DNA from: Phenylobacterium sp.
Lineage (GTDB): Bacteria; Pseudomonadota; Alphaproteobacteria; Caulobacterales; Caulobacteraceae
DNA length: 64,000 nt
Direction: 5' to 3'
Assembly: GCF_004297125.1 (NCBI RefSeq)
Contig: NZ_SCVD01000019.1
Location: forward strand, 62,001-126,000
Shown here: positions 1-9,123 of the stretch, in pieces
How the letters are laid out: each line of letters begins with the position of its first letter
Numbering within the stretch: the stretch's first letter is position 1
The notes under the pieces: model-generated
Told to the model about the DNA's origin: nothing
The model's database searches: none
Seen by the model: only the letters and a program-made list of their open reading frames with translations
Translations under genes and position numbers: made by a program

Positions 1-144
1 GGTGAGCGGACGCTTGCCCGCCTCCATCTCGAGGATGCGGCTTCCCCCGTGGTTCGCGGCGAACCGCAGCGCGCGGGCCAGGTCGGCCGGCGTCCAGCCC
101 ATGGCCTCGCGGGCTTGTCGGAGGTGATCTCCGGTCTCGATCAC
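1..144 (-). CDS. XRE-like helix-turn-helix protein (partial, 3' end outside window)
   Basis: Reading leftwards from a GTG at 144 gives 48 residues with no stop before the window edge. The peptide contains LRQAREAMGW followed by PADLARALRF and ends in EMEAGKRPLT. This is the helix-turn-helix pattern of small XRE/Cro-type DNA-binding proteins, in which a final E-x-G-x-R-x-P/L element follows the recognition helix. Only the N-terminal part is present, so partner domains and target are unknown. No ATG is available near the start, so GTG was chosen. The call rests on motif pattern only. Confidence 0.55.
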   Translation of the reverse strand, partial: MIETGDHLRQAREAMGWTPADLARALRFAANHGGSRILEMEAGKRPLT

Positions 145-393
145 GCCCTGGCTCCTGCATTGTCAACGGACGCGCCCGGGAGTGGCCGCGCCGCAAGCCC
201 GCGACCTAGGAGGTTTCCCGCCCGCAATGCAATGGCGGCGGCGCTATTCCGCACGGCCCGGCGCAGGCTGCGAGTGTCGGGCGACCGGCGAGCTCAATCC
301 CGCGGCGCCGAGGCTGGCGACCCTTGTGCGCGGGCGCGGCGTGACCGATACGGGGGCCGATGCGGCGCGGCCGCGTTTGCCCCGAAAGTCCAG

Positions 394-630
394 ATGTCCG
401 GCAGCCGACAGCAAGCCCTGGTGGAAGCGCGGAAGCTCGTCCGCACCTTCGGATCGGCGCCCGACCCGCGGCGCCGCGCGCAGGCCGTGGTCTCGGAGTT
501 GAGGCGCGCCGAAGGCTGGCCGCCGGCGGCGCAGCACGAGATCGCGGCGGCGGACGCCTGGCTCAAGGCCGCACCCGCAGCGACGGCGCTCGAGCCGCGT
601 CTACGTGCCTTGTTGGCCCTGTTGTCCTGA
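394..630 (+). CDS. small hypothetical protein
   Basis: A 78-residue, mostly helical, Arg/Ala-rich soluble protein (starts MSGSRQQALVEARK, ends ALLALLS). No family is recognised. The reading frame stays open upstream to 49, but codons before 394 lose the strong third-position G/C preference and become arginine-rich, so ATG 394 was preferred. ATG 232 is an in-frame alternative, with an AGGAGGT at 208-214 that is rather far away. No signal peptide, membrane segment or cysteine is seen. It lies just before the AT-rich promoter of the aldo/keto reductase gene and shows no clear functional tie to it. Confidence 0.45.
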   Translation: MSGSRQQALVEARKLVRTFGSAPDPRRRAQAVVSELRRAEGWPPAAQHEIAAADAWLKAAPAATALEPRLRALLALLS

Positions 631-677
631 TATCCGGCTATGTCTCGCAATATAATCGAATATTCTGCACTGGACGA

Positions 678-691
678 TTTTCAATCGAAAA
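678..691 (+). promoter_or_regulatory. putative GntR-type operator, upstream of aldo/keto reductase
   Basis: TTTTCAATCGAAAA, a near-palindrome ending 14 nt before the ATG at 706. It aligns base for base with TTTTAGATCTAAAT at 10005. Similar 14-mers lie before other genes of this island, which encodes two paralogous GntR regulators. Binding is inferred. Confidence 0.35.
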
Positions 692-705
692 CTTAGACCG
701 GCGTC

Positions 706-1659
706 ATGAATCGTCGCTCTTATGGCTCGACCGGCCTCGAGGTCAGCGTCCTCACCTACGGCGCGATGACCATCGCATTCGACCCGGGGCTGAGGGACAA
801 GGTCGCGCCGTCGCTGCTGGCCGCGTTGGAGGCGGGGGTGAACCTGGTCGACACGGCCCGGGTCTATGGAAACTCCGAGGAGCTGGTCGCCGCGACGCTG
901 GCCGCGTGGAGCGGGCCGCCGCCGCTGGTCTCCACCAAGGTCCGCTCGCGCTCGCGCGAGGCCTACCGGTTCGCCTGCCCGGCAGCCGAGGCCTATCCGG
1001 CGGAGGCGATCCGGGAGTCGGTCGAGACCAGTTTGAAAACGCTGCGGCGTGAGACGCTGGATATCGTCCATCTGCACCAGTGGCACTACGGCTGGACGCA
1101 CGAGCTCGGCTGGCTTGAGACGCTGCACACGCTGCGCGACGAAGGGAAGCTGCGGTTCATCGCCGTCAGCGTGCAGGACCATGAGCACGACGCCGCCCTG
1201 GAGCTGGTGAGCCGCGGCCTCGTCGACGGCGTGCAGGCCATCGTCCATCTGTTCGAGTCCCGCCCGGCGAACGCCCTGCTGCCCCTGGCCCGCGACCGCG
1301 GCCTGGGCGTCATCGCCCGCTGCGTGCTGGACTCGGGCGGCCTCACGGGAACCCTGGGGGAGGCGGATTTCGCGGGCCGAAGTTTCCTGAAGCACGCCTC
1401 CTACGCCGACTATGCCGCCCGCCTGGCCGAGCTGGAGGCGCGGTTCGTGCCGCAGGTCGCCGCGTCGCTGCCCGAGCTGGCGCTGCGCTTCACCGCCTCC
1501 CTGCCGGGCGTCTCGACCCTCACGCTCGGCCTGCAGGAGGCGCGCTTCGTCGAGGTCGCCGCCGCGGCGCTCGCCAAGGGCCCGCTGCCGGACGAGGCCG
1601 TCGCGGCCATCCGCCGCGAGCACGTCTGGACGCGGAACTTCTACGAGCGGCTGGTGTGA
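706..1659 (+). CDS. aldo/keto reductase
   Basis: NAD(P)H-dependent oxidoreductase of the aldo/keto reductase superfamily (317 aa, normal length), a cytosolic TIM barrel. The catalytic tetrad is readable: Asp49 (NLVDTA), Tyr54 (RVYGNSE), Lys78 (VSTKVR) and His124 (DIVHLHQ). The C-terminal third carries the usual cofactor-contacting helices. Family members of this type often oxidise or reduce free aldoses, for example aldose 1-dehydrogenases, which suits the sugar-uptake island it belongs to. The exact substrate cannot be read from sequence. Its stop overlaps the GTG start of the deacetylase-like gene (GTGA), so the two are probably translationally coupled. An operator-like AT-rich site lies immediately upstream. 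Confidence 0.9.
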   Translation: MNRRSYGSTGLEVSVLTYGAMTIAFDPGLRDKVAPSLLAALEAGVNLVDTARVYGNSEELVAATLAAWSGPPPLVSTKVRSRSREAYRFACPAAEAYPAEAIRESVETSLKTLRRETLDIVHLHQWHYGWTHELGWLETLHTLRDEGKLRFIAVSVQDHEHDAALELVSRGLVDGVQAIVHLFESRPANALLPLARDRGLGVIARCVLDSGGLTGTLGEADFAGRSFLKHASYADYAARLAELEARFVPQVAASLPELALRFTASLPGVSTLTLGLQEARFVEVAAAALAKGPLPDEAVAAIRREHVWTRNFYERLV

Positions 1660-2339
1660 CCCGGACGGTCAGCTTCTGCTTCGACGACGGCTTCCGCGCA
1701 ACAGCGGACAAGGTCCGGGCCCTTTTCGACGACCGTGGCCTGGGGACCAGCTTCTGCGTCCTGGCCCGGCCGGACCTGGCGGAGGACCCCTTCATTCGCG
1801 CGGCGCCCATCGCCGACTGGGCCTATTGGCGCGAGGCGGCCGCGGCCGGCCACGAGGTCGCGCCGCACGGCTGGGCCCACGAGCGCCTGGGCGACCTCGA
1901 CACGGCCGCGGCCTGCGCCGGCCTGGACCGCACGCTGGACACCTTCGCCGCCGAGCTGCCGGGGTTCGATCCGGGCGATCAGCTGTTCCACCTGGCCTAC
2001 CTCGCCGCCCCGGCGCCGGTGATCCGGCATCTCGGGGAGCGCACCCTGGGCGTCCGCCGCGCGGTGGGGCGCGCGGGCCTCAACCCGCCGGGCCGTCGGG
2101 ACCTGGGCGGCGACGTGGACTGCATCACCTTCGGCGATCCGGCCGGCGACCTGATGACGGCGCGCCTGGACCGCTTCCTCGACGCGGAGGCTGGCTGGCT
2201 GGTGCTGGTGCTGCACGGCCTCGACAGCGAGGGCTGGGGGCCGGTTCCCGGGCCGACGCTGGAACGCCAGCTCGACCGGCTGCTGGACGCTGGCGTGCGG
2301 ATCGTCCCGGCGGGACAGGCCGCGCGCGAACGGCTCTAG
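1656..2339 (+). CDS. polysaccharide deacetylase-like (NodB fold) protein
   Basis: 227 aa, GTG start inside the stop of the aldo/keto reductase gene. The NodB-homology signature motifs are present: FDDG with Asp10/Asp11 (motif 1) and HGWAH with His71/His75 (motif 2, the metal-binding HxxxH). The C-terminal LVLVLHGL fits the last beta-strand motif containing a histidine. Such enzymes remove N- or O-acyl groups from carbohydrates with a divalent metal. Some relatives act on small molecules, and the absence of a signal peptide argues for a cytosolic small substrate here. It converges on the GntR gene with stop codons overlapping by four bases. Confidence 0.8.
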   Translation: MTRTVSFCFDDGFRATADKVRALFDDRGLGTSFCVLARPDLAEDPFIRAAPIADWAYWREAAAAGHEVAPHGWAHERLGDLDTAAACAGLDRTLDTFAAELPGFDPGDQLFHLAYLAAPAPVIRHLGERTLGVRRAVGRAGLNPPGRRDLGGDVDCITFGDPAGDLMTARLDRFLDAEAGWLVLVLHGLDSEGWGPVPGPTLERQLDRLLDAGVRIVPAGQAARERL

Positions 2340-3193
2340 GCGCGCTTGCGGCCCTTGGCCTTTTTCACGGCCGGCTTCGGAACCGCAGGCCTCGCCGGCG
2401 CCGCGCGCCGCCGCCGGAGGCCGTTCTGGGCCTCGATCGCCTCCAGCCGCTGGACCACGATGTCGCGCATCGGCTGGGCGCCGGCGAAGAAGGTGCCGAT
2501 CAGGCGGTGGAGGCGGTCTCCATCTCTGGCGATGAGGGCGTCGACGATCTCGCGGTGTTCGGCGTGGTGGTCCCGCTCGCGGTCGGCCTCGAAGTCGGCA
2601 TAGAGGTTGAGGTAGCGCTCGGCCCGGTCGCCCAGGTTGGAATAGATCCGCTGCAGCACGGGCGAGCCGCTGCCCGACAGCAGCTCGCGGTGCAGGGCCT
2701 TGTAGGCCCGCTGCCAAAGCTCGCGCGCCAGGGGATCGCCGTCCGGCATCACCTTGCGGACCTTCATGGTGCGGTGGAGCACCACCACGACGCGCTCCTC
2801 CCAGGCCTCGTCGCCCCGCTCCACCGACTTGGACAGCACCAGGTGGTAGATCGCCTGGTAGGCGTCGAGGACGTCGAGGTAGTCGGCCACCGAGACGGGG
2901 GCCACGCGGTAGCCTTTCTGGTGCTCGTGTACGACCAGTCCCGTGGACGAGAGCAGCAGGATCGCCTCGCGGATCGGGCTGTGGCCCAGCTTGTAGAACT
3001 TGGTGAGCTGCTCGACCTTCAGCCGCTCGTAGGGCTGGAAAACGCCGCGCACGATGTCCCGCTGCAACCAGAACGCAGCCTTGTCCGTCGGACCCGCCAG
3101 CTCCGGGCTGAGCGCGTCGAGCTCCGGGGCGTGGAAGGTGGCGACGGAGGGCAGGGATGTGGGCATGTGACGCTGTTTTCTCGAATCCGGCAT
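2336..3193 (-). CDS. GntR-family (FCD/FadR-type) transcriptional regulator
   Basis: 285 aa. Residues about 38-100 form the GntR winged helix (RDIVRGVFQP, then GHSPIREAILLL and HQKGYRVAPVS), where SPIREA is the classic recognition-helix element. Residues about 105-255 form the helical FCD effector domain, including the metal-type histidines around DHHAEHREIVDAL. The last ~24 residues are an Ala/Pro/Lys/Arg-rich tail absent from the paralogue at 14626-15381; the two otherwise match throughout. FCD regulators usually bind sugar acids or related metabolites and repress nearby catabolic genes. Likely targets are the surrounding receptor, symporter and hydrolase genes. Confidence 0.9.
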   Translation of the reverse strand: MPDSRKQRHMPTSLPSVATFHAPELDALSPELAGPTDKAAFWLQRDIVRGVFQPYERLKVEQLTKFYKLGHSPIREAILLLSSTGLVVHEHQKGYRVAPVSVADYLDVLDAYQAIYHLVLSKSVERGDEAWEERVVVVLHRTMKVRKVMPDGDPLARELWQRAYKALHRELLSGSGSPVLQRIYSNLGDRAERYLNLYADFEADRERDHHAEHREIVDALIARDGDRLHRLIGTFFAGAQPMRDIVVQRLEAIEAQNGLRRRRAAPARPAVPKPAVKKAKGRKRA

Positions 3194-3300
3194 CGTGAAG
3201 CCTAAAGTCTATCGGCGACGCTTGAAAGGCGGCGGCGACACACGCTCGCGTGCGGTTCCATGAAGGGCCGCCCAGGGCCTGAAAATGGATCCGATCGAGA

Positions 3301-5766
3301 TCAGCCGAGCCGAATCGGCGCAGTCAGCCGGATGTCGCCCGCTGAGCGGCCCACCAGGAGCGCGTAGTCGCCGGGGTCGACCACCCAGCCCTTGGCCTCC
3401 AGGTCCCACGCGGCGAAGGCGCCCGCCTCCAGCTCCAGGACCACGGTGCGACTCTCGCCCGCGGCCAGCTCGACCTTGGCGAAAGCCTTCAGCTCCTTGG
3501 GCGGCCGCGGCAGGCGCGGGGTCCTCGGCGCGACGTAGAGCTGCACGACCTCGTAGCCGGTCCGCGCGCCGGTGTTGGCGACGGTCACCTCCACCCGCAC
3601 CCGCTCGCCGGGCCCCGCGGTCGCCGGCGCCTTCAGGTCGCGGTGCTCGAACGTGGCGTAGGACAGGCCGTGCCCGAACGGAAACAGGGGCGCCACGCCG
3701 CTCGTGTCGAATCCGCGATAGCCGACACCCAAGCCCTCGGCGTAGTCGCAGACCGCTGGGTCGGGGCTGGCCGCATGGGACGGGTGGTCGCCGAACGCCT
3801 TCGGATAGCTGATCGGCAGCCGTCCGCCCGGATCGCGCGCGCCGAACAGGACGGCGGCCAGCGCGTCGGGGCCGGTCTCGCCCGGCAGCCACATCTGCAT
3901 CACGGCCGGCGCCTGGTCGAGCCAGGGCAGCTCGAAGGGCGAGCCGGTGTTCATCACCACAACGGTCCGCGGGTTGGCCGCCAGCACGGCGCGGGCCAGC
4001 TCGTTCTGGGCGCCCGGCAGGTCCATGTCGGCGCGGTCGTAGCCCTCGGCCTCGGTGATCACCGCTGAGCCCAGCACCAGGATCACCGCGTCGGCGGCCC
4101 TCGCCGCGTCGATGGCGCGGTCCATCGGCTCCACCGGCGGGCGTACGCCGAGGCCGATGTATTCGTGCCCCTTCTGCAGCGGGACATAGTCGATCTGGAT
4201 GCGGTAGCCGCGGCCGGCCTCCAGCTCGGCGCTCGCCAGCCGCCGCGGCACAGTGCGGCCGACCACGTCGAAGGAGTCGTCATTCGAAGGCGTGTCGGCG
4301 TCGATGAAAGGCTTGCCGTCCAGGGTGAACCGCGCGTCGCCCGTGGCCCGCAGGCCGAACTCGTGGAGGCCGCTCTCCTCCGGCCAGAACCAGCCGCTCC
4401 AGCGGAACGAGCCGTAGGGCGGACGCGTGGCGCTGGCGATGTTGGGGCTGACCCGCCGCACCATCCCGCGCTCGAGGTTGGCGTGGTTGGGCTGGCCCGA
4501 GCAGTCGAAGCTGTCGAAGTACTCGGCCCGGAGCCCCTCAGCGTCCCGCGCCTCGGTGGGGCTGAACAGCCAGGCGTCCGGCGTCGGCGGATAGGGATCG
4601 TTGTCGACACCGCGGGCGGTCAGGATCTCCACGCCCGGCCCCAGGTGGTCGCGCAGGCCCTCCAGCGTGGTCTTCACCCGGTCGGTCACCACCCGCGAGC
4701 TGCCGCCGCCCTGCAGGAGGCAGCGATGGGCGTTGGGGCCGATCAGGGCGACGGTCTTCAGCCTCGGATCGAGCGGCAGCAGGCCGCCGTCGTTCTTTAG
4801 GAGCGTCATGGCCTCGCAGGCGGCGTCCAACGCCACGGTCCTGTGCCGGGCGGTGCGCAGCTCGCCGGCCGGACGGGGCGTCCCGTCCATCAATCCGGCG
4901 CGGAGGATCAGGCGCACGACGCGGCGGGCGTTGTCGTGGACCTGGGCCTCGGGGACCTCGCCCGCCTTCACCGCCGCCAGCAGCTTGTCGCCCAGGAAGC
5001 GGGCCGGCCCCGGCATCTCCAGGTCCAGGCCCGCATTGGCGGTCGGCGCGGTCGAGTGCACGGCGCCCCAGTCGGAGACCACCACGCCCTCGTAGCCCCA
5101 CTCATCCTTCAGGATGCCGGTGAGCAGGCGGCGGTGCTCGGAGGCGTAGGTCCCGTTGATCTTGTTGTACGAGGCCATGACCGTCCACGGGTCGGCGTCC
5201 CGGACCACCCGTTCGAAGGCGGCCAGGTAGATCTCGCGCAGGGTCCGCTCGTCGATGCGGGCGTCCACGACGAAGCGTTCGAGCTCCTGGTTGTTGGCGG
5301 CGTAGTGCTTGAGCGAGGCGCCGACGCCCTCGTCCTGCAGGCCGCGGACGTAGGCGGTTCCCATGATCCCGGCCAGGTACGGGTCCTCGGAATAGGTCTC
5401 GAAGTTCCGGCCCCAGGTCGGGATGCGCATGATGTTGATGGTCGGCGCCAGAACCACGTGGTCGCCGAGGGCCTGGGCCTCGCGGGCGATGGCGGCGGCC
5501 ACCTTCCCGGCGGTCTCCGGATTCCAGGTGGCCGCGATGGCGACGCCCACGGGGAAGACCGTCGCCGGCGTCCCCTTGATCGACCGCACGCCCGTGGGGC
5601 CGTCGGTCATCTGCAGCGAGGGCACGCCGAGGCGCTCGATGGGGTGGAGGTTGAACGAGCTGGCGCCCGCCAGCAGCAGCACCTTCTCGTCCAGCGTCAT
5701 CCGGGACAGCAGGTCGGCGACGCGGTCGTCCAGGGGGGCCGCGGGATCCAGATACGTCTCGGTCAT
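3301..5766 (-). CDS. GH3 beta-glucosidase with PA14 insertion
   Basis: 821 aa glycoside hydrolase family 3 enzyme. The start was set at the ATG beginning MTETYLD, because the 44 upstream codons of the open frame look non-coding. Order: N-terminal TIM barrel with substrate-site SLKHYAANNQE (about 151-161) and catalytic nucleophile Asp232 in VVVSDWGA; a (alpha/beta)6 sandwich domain; a PA14 carbohydrate-binding insert beginning AEYFDSFDCSG and running through FRWSGWFWPEESG; and a C-terminal fibronectin-III-like domain. No signal peptide is seen, so it probably acts on imported glycosides, hydrolysing terminal beta-linked sugars. It is transcribed away from the TonB receptor gene at 6003 and shares its AT-rich intergenic region. 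Confidence 0.92.
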   Translation of the reverse strand: MTETYLDPAAPLDDRVADLLSRMTLDEKVLLLAGASSFNLHPIERLGVPSLQMTDGPTGVRSIKGTPATVFPVGVAIAATWNPETAGKVAAAIAREAQALGDHVVLAPTINIMRIPTWGRNFETYSEDPYLAGIMGTAYVRGLQDEGVGASLKHYAANNQELERFVVDARIDERTLREIYLAAFERVVRDADPWTVMASYNKINGTYASEHRRLLTGILKDEWGYEGVVVSDWGAVHSTAPTANAGLDLEMPGPARFLGDKLLAAVKAGEVPEAQVHDNARRVVRLILRAGLMDGTPRPAGELRTARHRTVALDAACEAMTLLKNDGGLLPLDPRLKTVALIGPNAHRCLLQGGGSSRVVTDRVKTTLEGLRDHLGPGVEILTARGVDNDPYPPTPDAWLFSPTEARDAEGLRAEYFDSFDCSGQPNHANLERGMVRRVSPNIASATRPPYGSFRWSGWFWPEESGLHEFGLRATGDARFTLDGKPFIDADTPSNDDSFDVVGRTVPRRLASAELEAGRGYRIQIDYVPLQKGHEYIGLGVRPPVEPMDRAIDAARAADAVILVLGSAVITEAEGYDRADMDLPGAQNELARAVLAANPRTVVVMNTGSPFELPWLDQAPAVMQMWLPGETGPDALAAVLFGARDPGGRLPISYPKAFGDHPSHAASPDPAVCDYAEGLGVGYRGFDTSGVAPLFPFGHGLSYATFEHRDLKAPATAGPGERVRVEVTVANTGARTGYEVVQLYVAPRTPRLPRPPKELKAFAKVELAAGESRTVVLELEAGAFAAWDLEAKGWVVDPGDYALLVGRSAGDIRLTAPIRLG

Positions 5767-6002
5767 GCTCGTCCACCCACAAGGTTGTGCGCTCCGGCGC
5801 GCCGGAAGCTGAGGGCCGCGCCGCCATAAGGCCATAGCCGAAACGCGGTCGCGTCGGCCCGCGATGGGACTCAGCGGTGCGGCGAAGCCGTATATCAATT
5901 CAATTTAGCTCAGGAATGCGAATGATTGACAATAATCGGCAATAGGCAACAATTAGATAAATTATCAGCGACACGCCCAAAGAGCGTCGCAGGGGGAAAT
6001 GC
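5767..6002. promoter_or_regulatory. divergent promoter region between GH3 and TonB receptor genes
   Basis: The last ~100 bases are strikingly AT-rich for this genome. TTGACA at 5926-5931 with AACAAT at 5948-5953 (16-bp spacer) is a plausible sigma-70-type promoter for the receptor. An operator-like AATTAGATAAATTA lies at 5951-5964, overlapping or just after that -10. A strong ribosome-binding AGGGGGA sits at 5991-5997, before the ATG at 6003. Confidence 0.5.
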
Positions 6003-8243
6003 ATGTCCACGCCGAATGGTCGCTCCGATCCATGTATGCATCGCCTGATCGCGGGGGCCGCGACGGCCGCGCTCATGGCAGCGGCGGGCGCGGCGCACGC
6101 GCAGGCCCGCGCAGTCTCCGAGGTCGAGGAACTGACCGTGACCGCGCAGAAGCGCGAGGAGCGCCTACAGGACGTGCCGATCTCGGTGGCCGTGGTGGGC
6201 GGCGACACCCTGCAGCGCCTGAAGTTGAACGAGAGTTCGGACCTCCAGTATCTGGTGCCGGGTCTGACCCTGAACAGCAGCTCTGGGCCGCGGTCCTACG
6301 GCTTCTTCATCCGCGGCATCGGCACGACGACCTTCTCGACGGAGACGATCGAGAGTTCCACGGCCTACATCGTCGACGGCGTGGTCTACGGCCAGGCCGG
6401 GGCCACGGCCATGGACCTTCCGGACATCGAACGGATCGAGGTGCTGCGCGGGCCGCAGGGCACGTTGTTCGGCAAGAACGCCTCGGCCGGGGCGATCAAC
6501 ATCGTCACCAGGCGGCCTTCCGACACGCTCACTGGCACGGCTTCCCTGACCTGGGCCTGGCCGGACGACGAGCGCAAGCTCAGCGCCTATGTGTCGGGCC
6601 CGATCACCGACACCCTGAAGTTCAGCCTGTCGGGCCGGATGAACAAGCGCGACGGCATCGTCGACAACGTCTTCGACGGCCGCAAGCTCAACGACCGTAA
6701 CGATCGGGGCGTGCGCGGCAAGCTGCTGTGGGAGCCGAACGACAAGCTCGATGTGACCGCCATCGCCGACTACTACCGGCGCGACGCCCACTGCTGCGTC
6801 TGGACGCTCCGCCGCTTCGCGCCCACGCGCTCGCCCGGCGAGATCGAGAGCGCTACGGCCGGGATCGTGCCCGGCCCGAGGAACCTCGAACAGAACATCA
6901 ACGGCGGGGTCTTCACCGACCTCTCGAACGTCGGCCTGTCGGTGGAGGCCAACTACGACATCGGCGACCACGTGCTGACGTCGATCACCTCGTATCGCTT
7001 CTGGGAGACCAAGGACGGGCTCGACACCGACAACAGTCCGGCGAACCGCTTCGACATAAACTTCGCGGCCTTCAAGCAGGCGCAGTGGACGCAGGAGCTG
7101 CGCCTCACCTCGCCGGCCGGGCAGTTCTTCGAGTACGTCGCCGGGCTCTATTTCTTCAACTCGAACGTCAACTCGGCCAGCTTCCAGTATCAGCCGCTCT
7201 CGACCGCCGCCTTCGGCAGCGTCGAGACCTACAAGTACGCCGACAACCGCAACGTCGCGGCCTTCGGGCAAGGCAATATCAACTTCACCAAGGACCTGCG
7301 CGGCATCGTCGGCGCGCGCTACCTAAAGGAGCGGCTCGAGTATGATCGCATCCGCCGCGACGCGCGCTCCGGCGTCCAGCAGCCGTTCTCGGGCACGCGC
7401 AAGGAGAACGGCTTCGTCTGGCGCCTGGGCCTGCAATACGACGTCACCGACGACATCATGACCTTCGCCACCGTGACGCGCGGCTACAAGGCCGGCGGCT
7501 TCGACGGGCTTTCGGTGACGGTCGTCGAGGTCGAGCCCGAGATCCCCACCAACTTCGAACTGGGCGTGCGCACCAGCTGGCCGTCCGTCCGCGCCACCGT
7601 GAACGCGACCCTCTTCCACACCACGGTGAAGGACTATCAGGTCTCGGCGCGCGACCCGGAGCTCAACGCCTACTTCCTGACCAACGCCGCGAAGGTCCGC
7701 TCCCGGGGCGTCGAGGTGGACGCCACCTGGCGGCCGTTCGCCGACCACGACCTGACCCTGATGGCCAGCGCCGCGGCGATCGATGGGGAGTGGCAGAGGT
7801 TCAACAACGCCGCCTGCTACGCCGGCCAGACGGCGGCCCAGGGATGTGCGGGAACCCCGGCCACCCAGGACATCAGCGGCGGCGCCCTGCCGCGTCTCCC
7901 GCACTGGACGGTCAGCGCCAACGCCCACTACGAGCGCGAGCTGCCGGGCTCGGGCCTGAGCGGCTCGCTGGACGTGGGCCTCAGCCACCGCTCCAAGGCC
8001 AACGTGGCCTATCCCAGCGCGCCCTTCACCTTCCAGGACAACGTGACCCTGGTGAACGCCACAGTGGGGATCGGCGAGGCCGAGGGGCGCTGGCGCGTGT
8101 CGCTCTATGCGCGCAACCTCTTCGACGAGCACTATGTGCTGAACATCCTGGCGACGCCCACCGGCGGCGTGGGGTCCACGTCACAGACGCCGCTGTACGA
8201 GGCGCAGCGGGTGGTGGGCGTGGGACTGGACGTGCGGTTCTAG
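6003..8243 (+). CDS. TonB-dependent outer-membrane receptor
   Basis: 746 aa outer-membrane transporter. A signal peptide ends near AHAQA (~34), followed by a TonB-box-like stretch EELTVTAQKR, a plug domain (about 45-165, with RIEVLRGPQGTLFGKNA) and a 22-strand-type beta-barrel ending in GVGLDVRF with a terminal aromatic residue. This is the large receptor class expanded in Caulobacterales for carbohydrates and plant-derived compounds. It is clearly paralogous to the receptor at 15448-17706. The gene lies beside GH3, GPH symporter and oxygenase genes, so a glycoside substrate is likely. A strong Shine-Dalgarno (AGGGGGA) supports ATG 6003. Confidence 0.93.
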   Translation: MSTPNGRSDPCMHRLIAGAATAALMAAAGAAHAQARAVSEVEELTVTAQKREERLQDVPISVAVVGGDTLQRLKLNESSDLQYLVPGLTLNSSSGPRSYGFFIRGIGTTTFSTETIESSTAYIVDGVVYGQAGATAMDLPDIERIEVLRGPQGTLFGKNASAGAINIVTRRPSDTLTGTASLTWAWPDDERKLSAYVSGPITDTLKFSLSGRMNKRDGIVDNVFDGRKLNDRNDRGVRGKLLWEPNDKLDVTAIADYYRRDAHCCVWTLRRFAPTRSPGEIESATAGIVPGPRNLEQNINGGVFTDLSNVGLSVEANYDIGDHVLTSITSYRFWETKDGLDTDNSPANRFDINFAAFKQAQWTQELRLTSPAGQFFEYVAGLYFFNSNVNSASFQYQPLSTAAFGSVETYKYADNRNVAAFGQGNINFTKDLRGIVGARYLKERLEYDRIRRDARSGVQQPFSGTRKENGFVWRLGLQYDVTDDIMTFATVTRGYKAGGFDGLSVTVVEVEPEIPTNFELGVRTSWPSVRATVNATLFHTTVKDYQVSARDPELNAYFLTNAAKVRSRGVEVDATWRPFADHDLTLMASAAAIDGEWQRFNNAACYAGQTAAQGCAGTPATQDISGGALPRLPHWTVSANAHYERELPGSGLSGSLDVGLSHRSKANVAYPSAPFTFQDNVTLVNATVGIGEAEGRWRVSLYARNLFDEHYVLNILATPTGGVGSTSQTPLYEAQRVVGVGLDVRF

Positions 8244-8246
8244 GGC

Positions 8247-9110
8247 TCAGGCGCCCGGGATCACGCCCATGCGGCGGCTGCGCAGGAACTTCTCGTCGGT
8301 GCTCTCCGGCCACGGCGCCGGCTCGGGGAAGCGGCCGTCTTCCAGGGGCCAGACCACCGGAGTCGCCGCCCCGCCGATCCTTCCGCCCAGGGGGATGCGG
8401 TCGCGATCGACCGACGGGTGGGTGCGGTCTCCGGCGCGCGTGCAGCCGTCCTTGAAGTAAATGGCGGTGTAGACGCGGCGCATGTGGCCGGAGTTGTTCG
8501 GCTTGGCCATGTGGACGGTGCGGCCCGAGTGGAACAGCACGTCGCCGGGCCTGGCGGGGACGAACACCGCCGCCCGTGTCTGGCGGTCCATCAGCTCCAG
8601 GCCGGCGCCGGGGCTCCGGAAGATGTCCACGAACTCCAGCTCGGCGCGGTGCGAACCGGGGACGTAGCCCATGCAGCCGGTGACATCGTCGACCGGGACC
8701 AGCGGAATCCAGGCGGTGATGGTGTCGTCCTCGGCGATCGGCCAGTAGGCGTGGTCCTGATGCGCCTCCGTCTCGCGGCCGCCGGGCTCCTTGTAGAGCG
8801 CCTGATCATGCCAGAGGCGGACCTTCTCGGCGCCCAGCAGCGCGCCAAGCGCCTCGCCCAGCTTCTGGTGGAACGTCAGGCCGCGCACGCCGGGAAAGTC
8901 CTCCCACAGGTACTGGCACTGGATGAACGACTGCTCGTACGGCGTCTTCTCGTCCAGTGTGCGCGTGTCGTGCGCCTTGCGTTTGGCCACCGCTTCGTCG
9001 ACCGCGGGGGTCAGCGCCTCGAGGTCCGCCGCCGGGATCAGGCCTTCGGCGTGGACGAAGCCGTCGCGTCGGTAGCGTTCGGCGAGGTCCGCGAGCTGCT
9101 GCGGGGTCAT
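8247..9110 (-). CDS. phytanoyl-CoA dioxygenase-family Fe(II)/2OG oxygenase (copy 1)
   Basis: 287 aa cupin-fold oxygenase of the PhyH family. The facial triad is visible: His117 and Asp119 in EAHQDHAYWPI, and the distal His200 in SGRTVHMAKPN, followed by the 2-oxoglutarate-binding Arg around 211-212 (MRRVYT). Such enzymes hydroxylate unactivated C-H bonds in lipids and small molecules, using Fe(II), O2 and 2-oxoglutarate. It sits directly upstream-facing of a second PhyH gene on the same strand (start 9110, next stop 9124), likely one operon. It converges with the TonB receptor gene, with three bases between stops. The substrate is unknown; it is not expected to be phytanoyl-CoA. Confidence 0.88.
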   Translation of the reverse strand: MTPQQLADLAERYRRDGFVHAEGLIPAADLEALTPAVDEAVAKRKAHDTRTLDEKTPYEQSFIQCQYLWEDFPGVRGLTFHQKLGEALGALLGAEKVRLWHDQALYKEPGGRETEAHQDHAYWPIAEDDTITAWIPLVPVDDVTGCMGYVPGSHRAELEFVDIFRSPGAGLELMDRQTRAAVFVPARPGDVLFHSGRTVHMAKPNNSGHMRRVYTAIYFKDGCTRAGDRTHPSVDRDRIPLGGRIGGAATPVVWPLEDGRFPEPAPWPESTDEKFLRSRRMGVIPGA

Positions 9111-9123
9111 GGGCGACGCCTCC

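Noticed and set aside
227..502. A 91-codon frame beginning 12 bases after an AGGAGGT
   Set aside because: The predicted peptide is extremely Arg/Pro/Ser-rich, with codon positions that do not match the genome. It overlaps the more convincing ORF at 394-630.
1412..3205. 597-codon plus-strand frame over the deacetylase-like and GntR genes
   Set aside because: It is Arg/Pro/Gly-rich with no family motif. The coding signal of the deacetylase (plus) and GntR (minus) genes fully explains the region.
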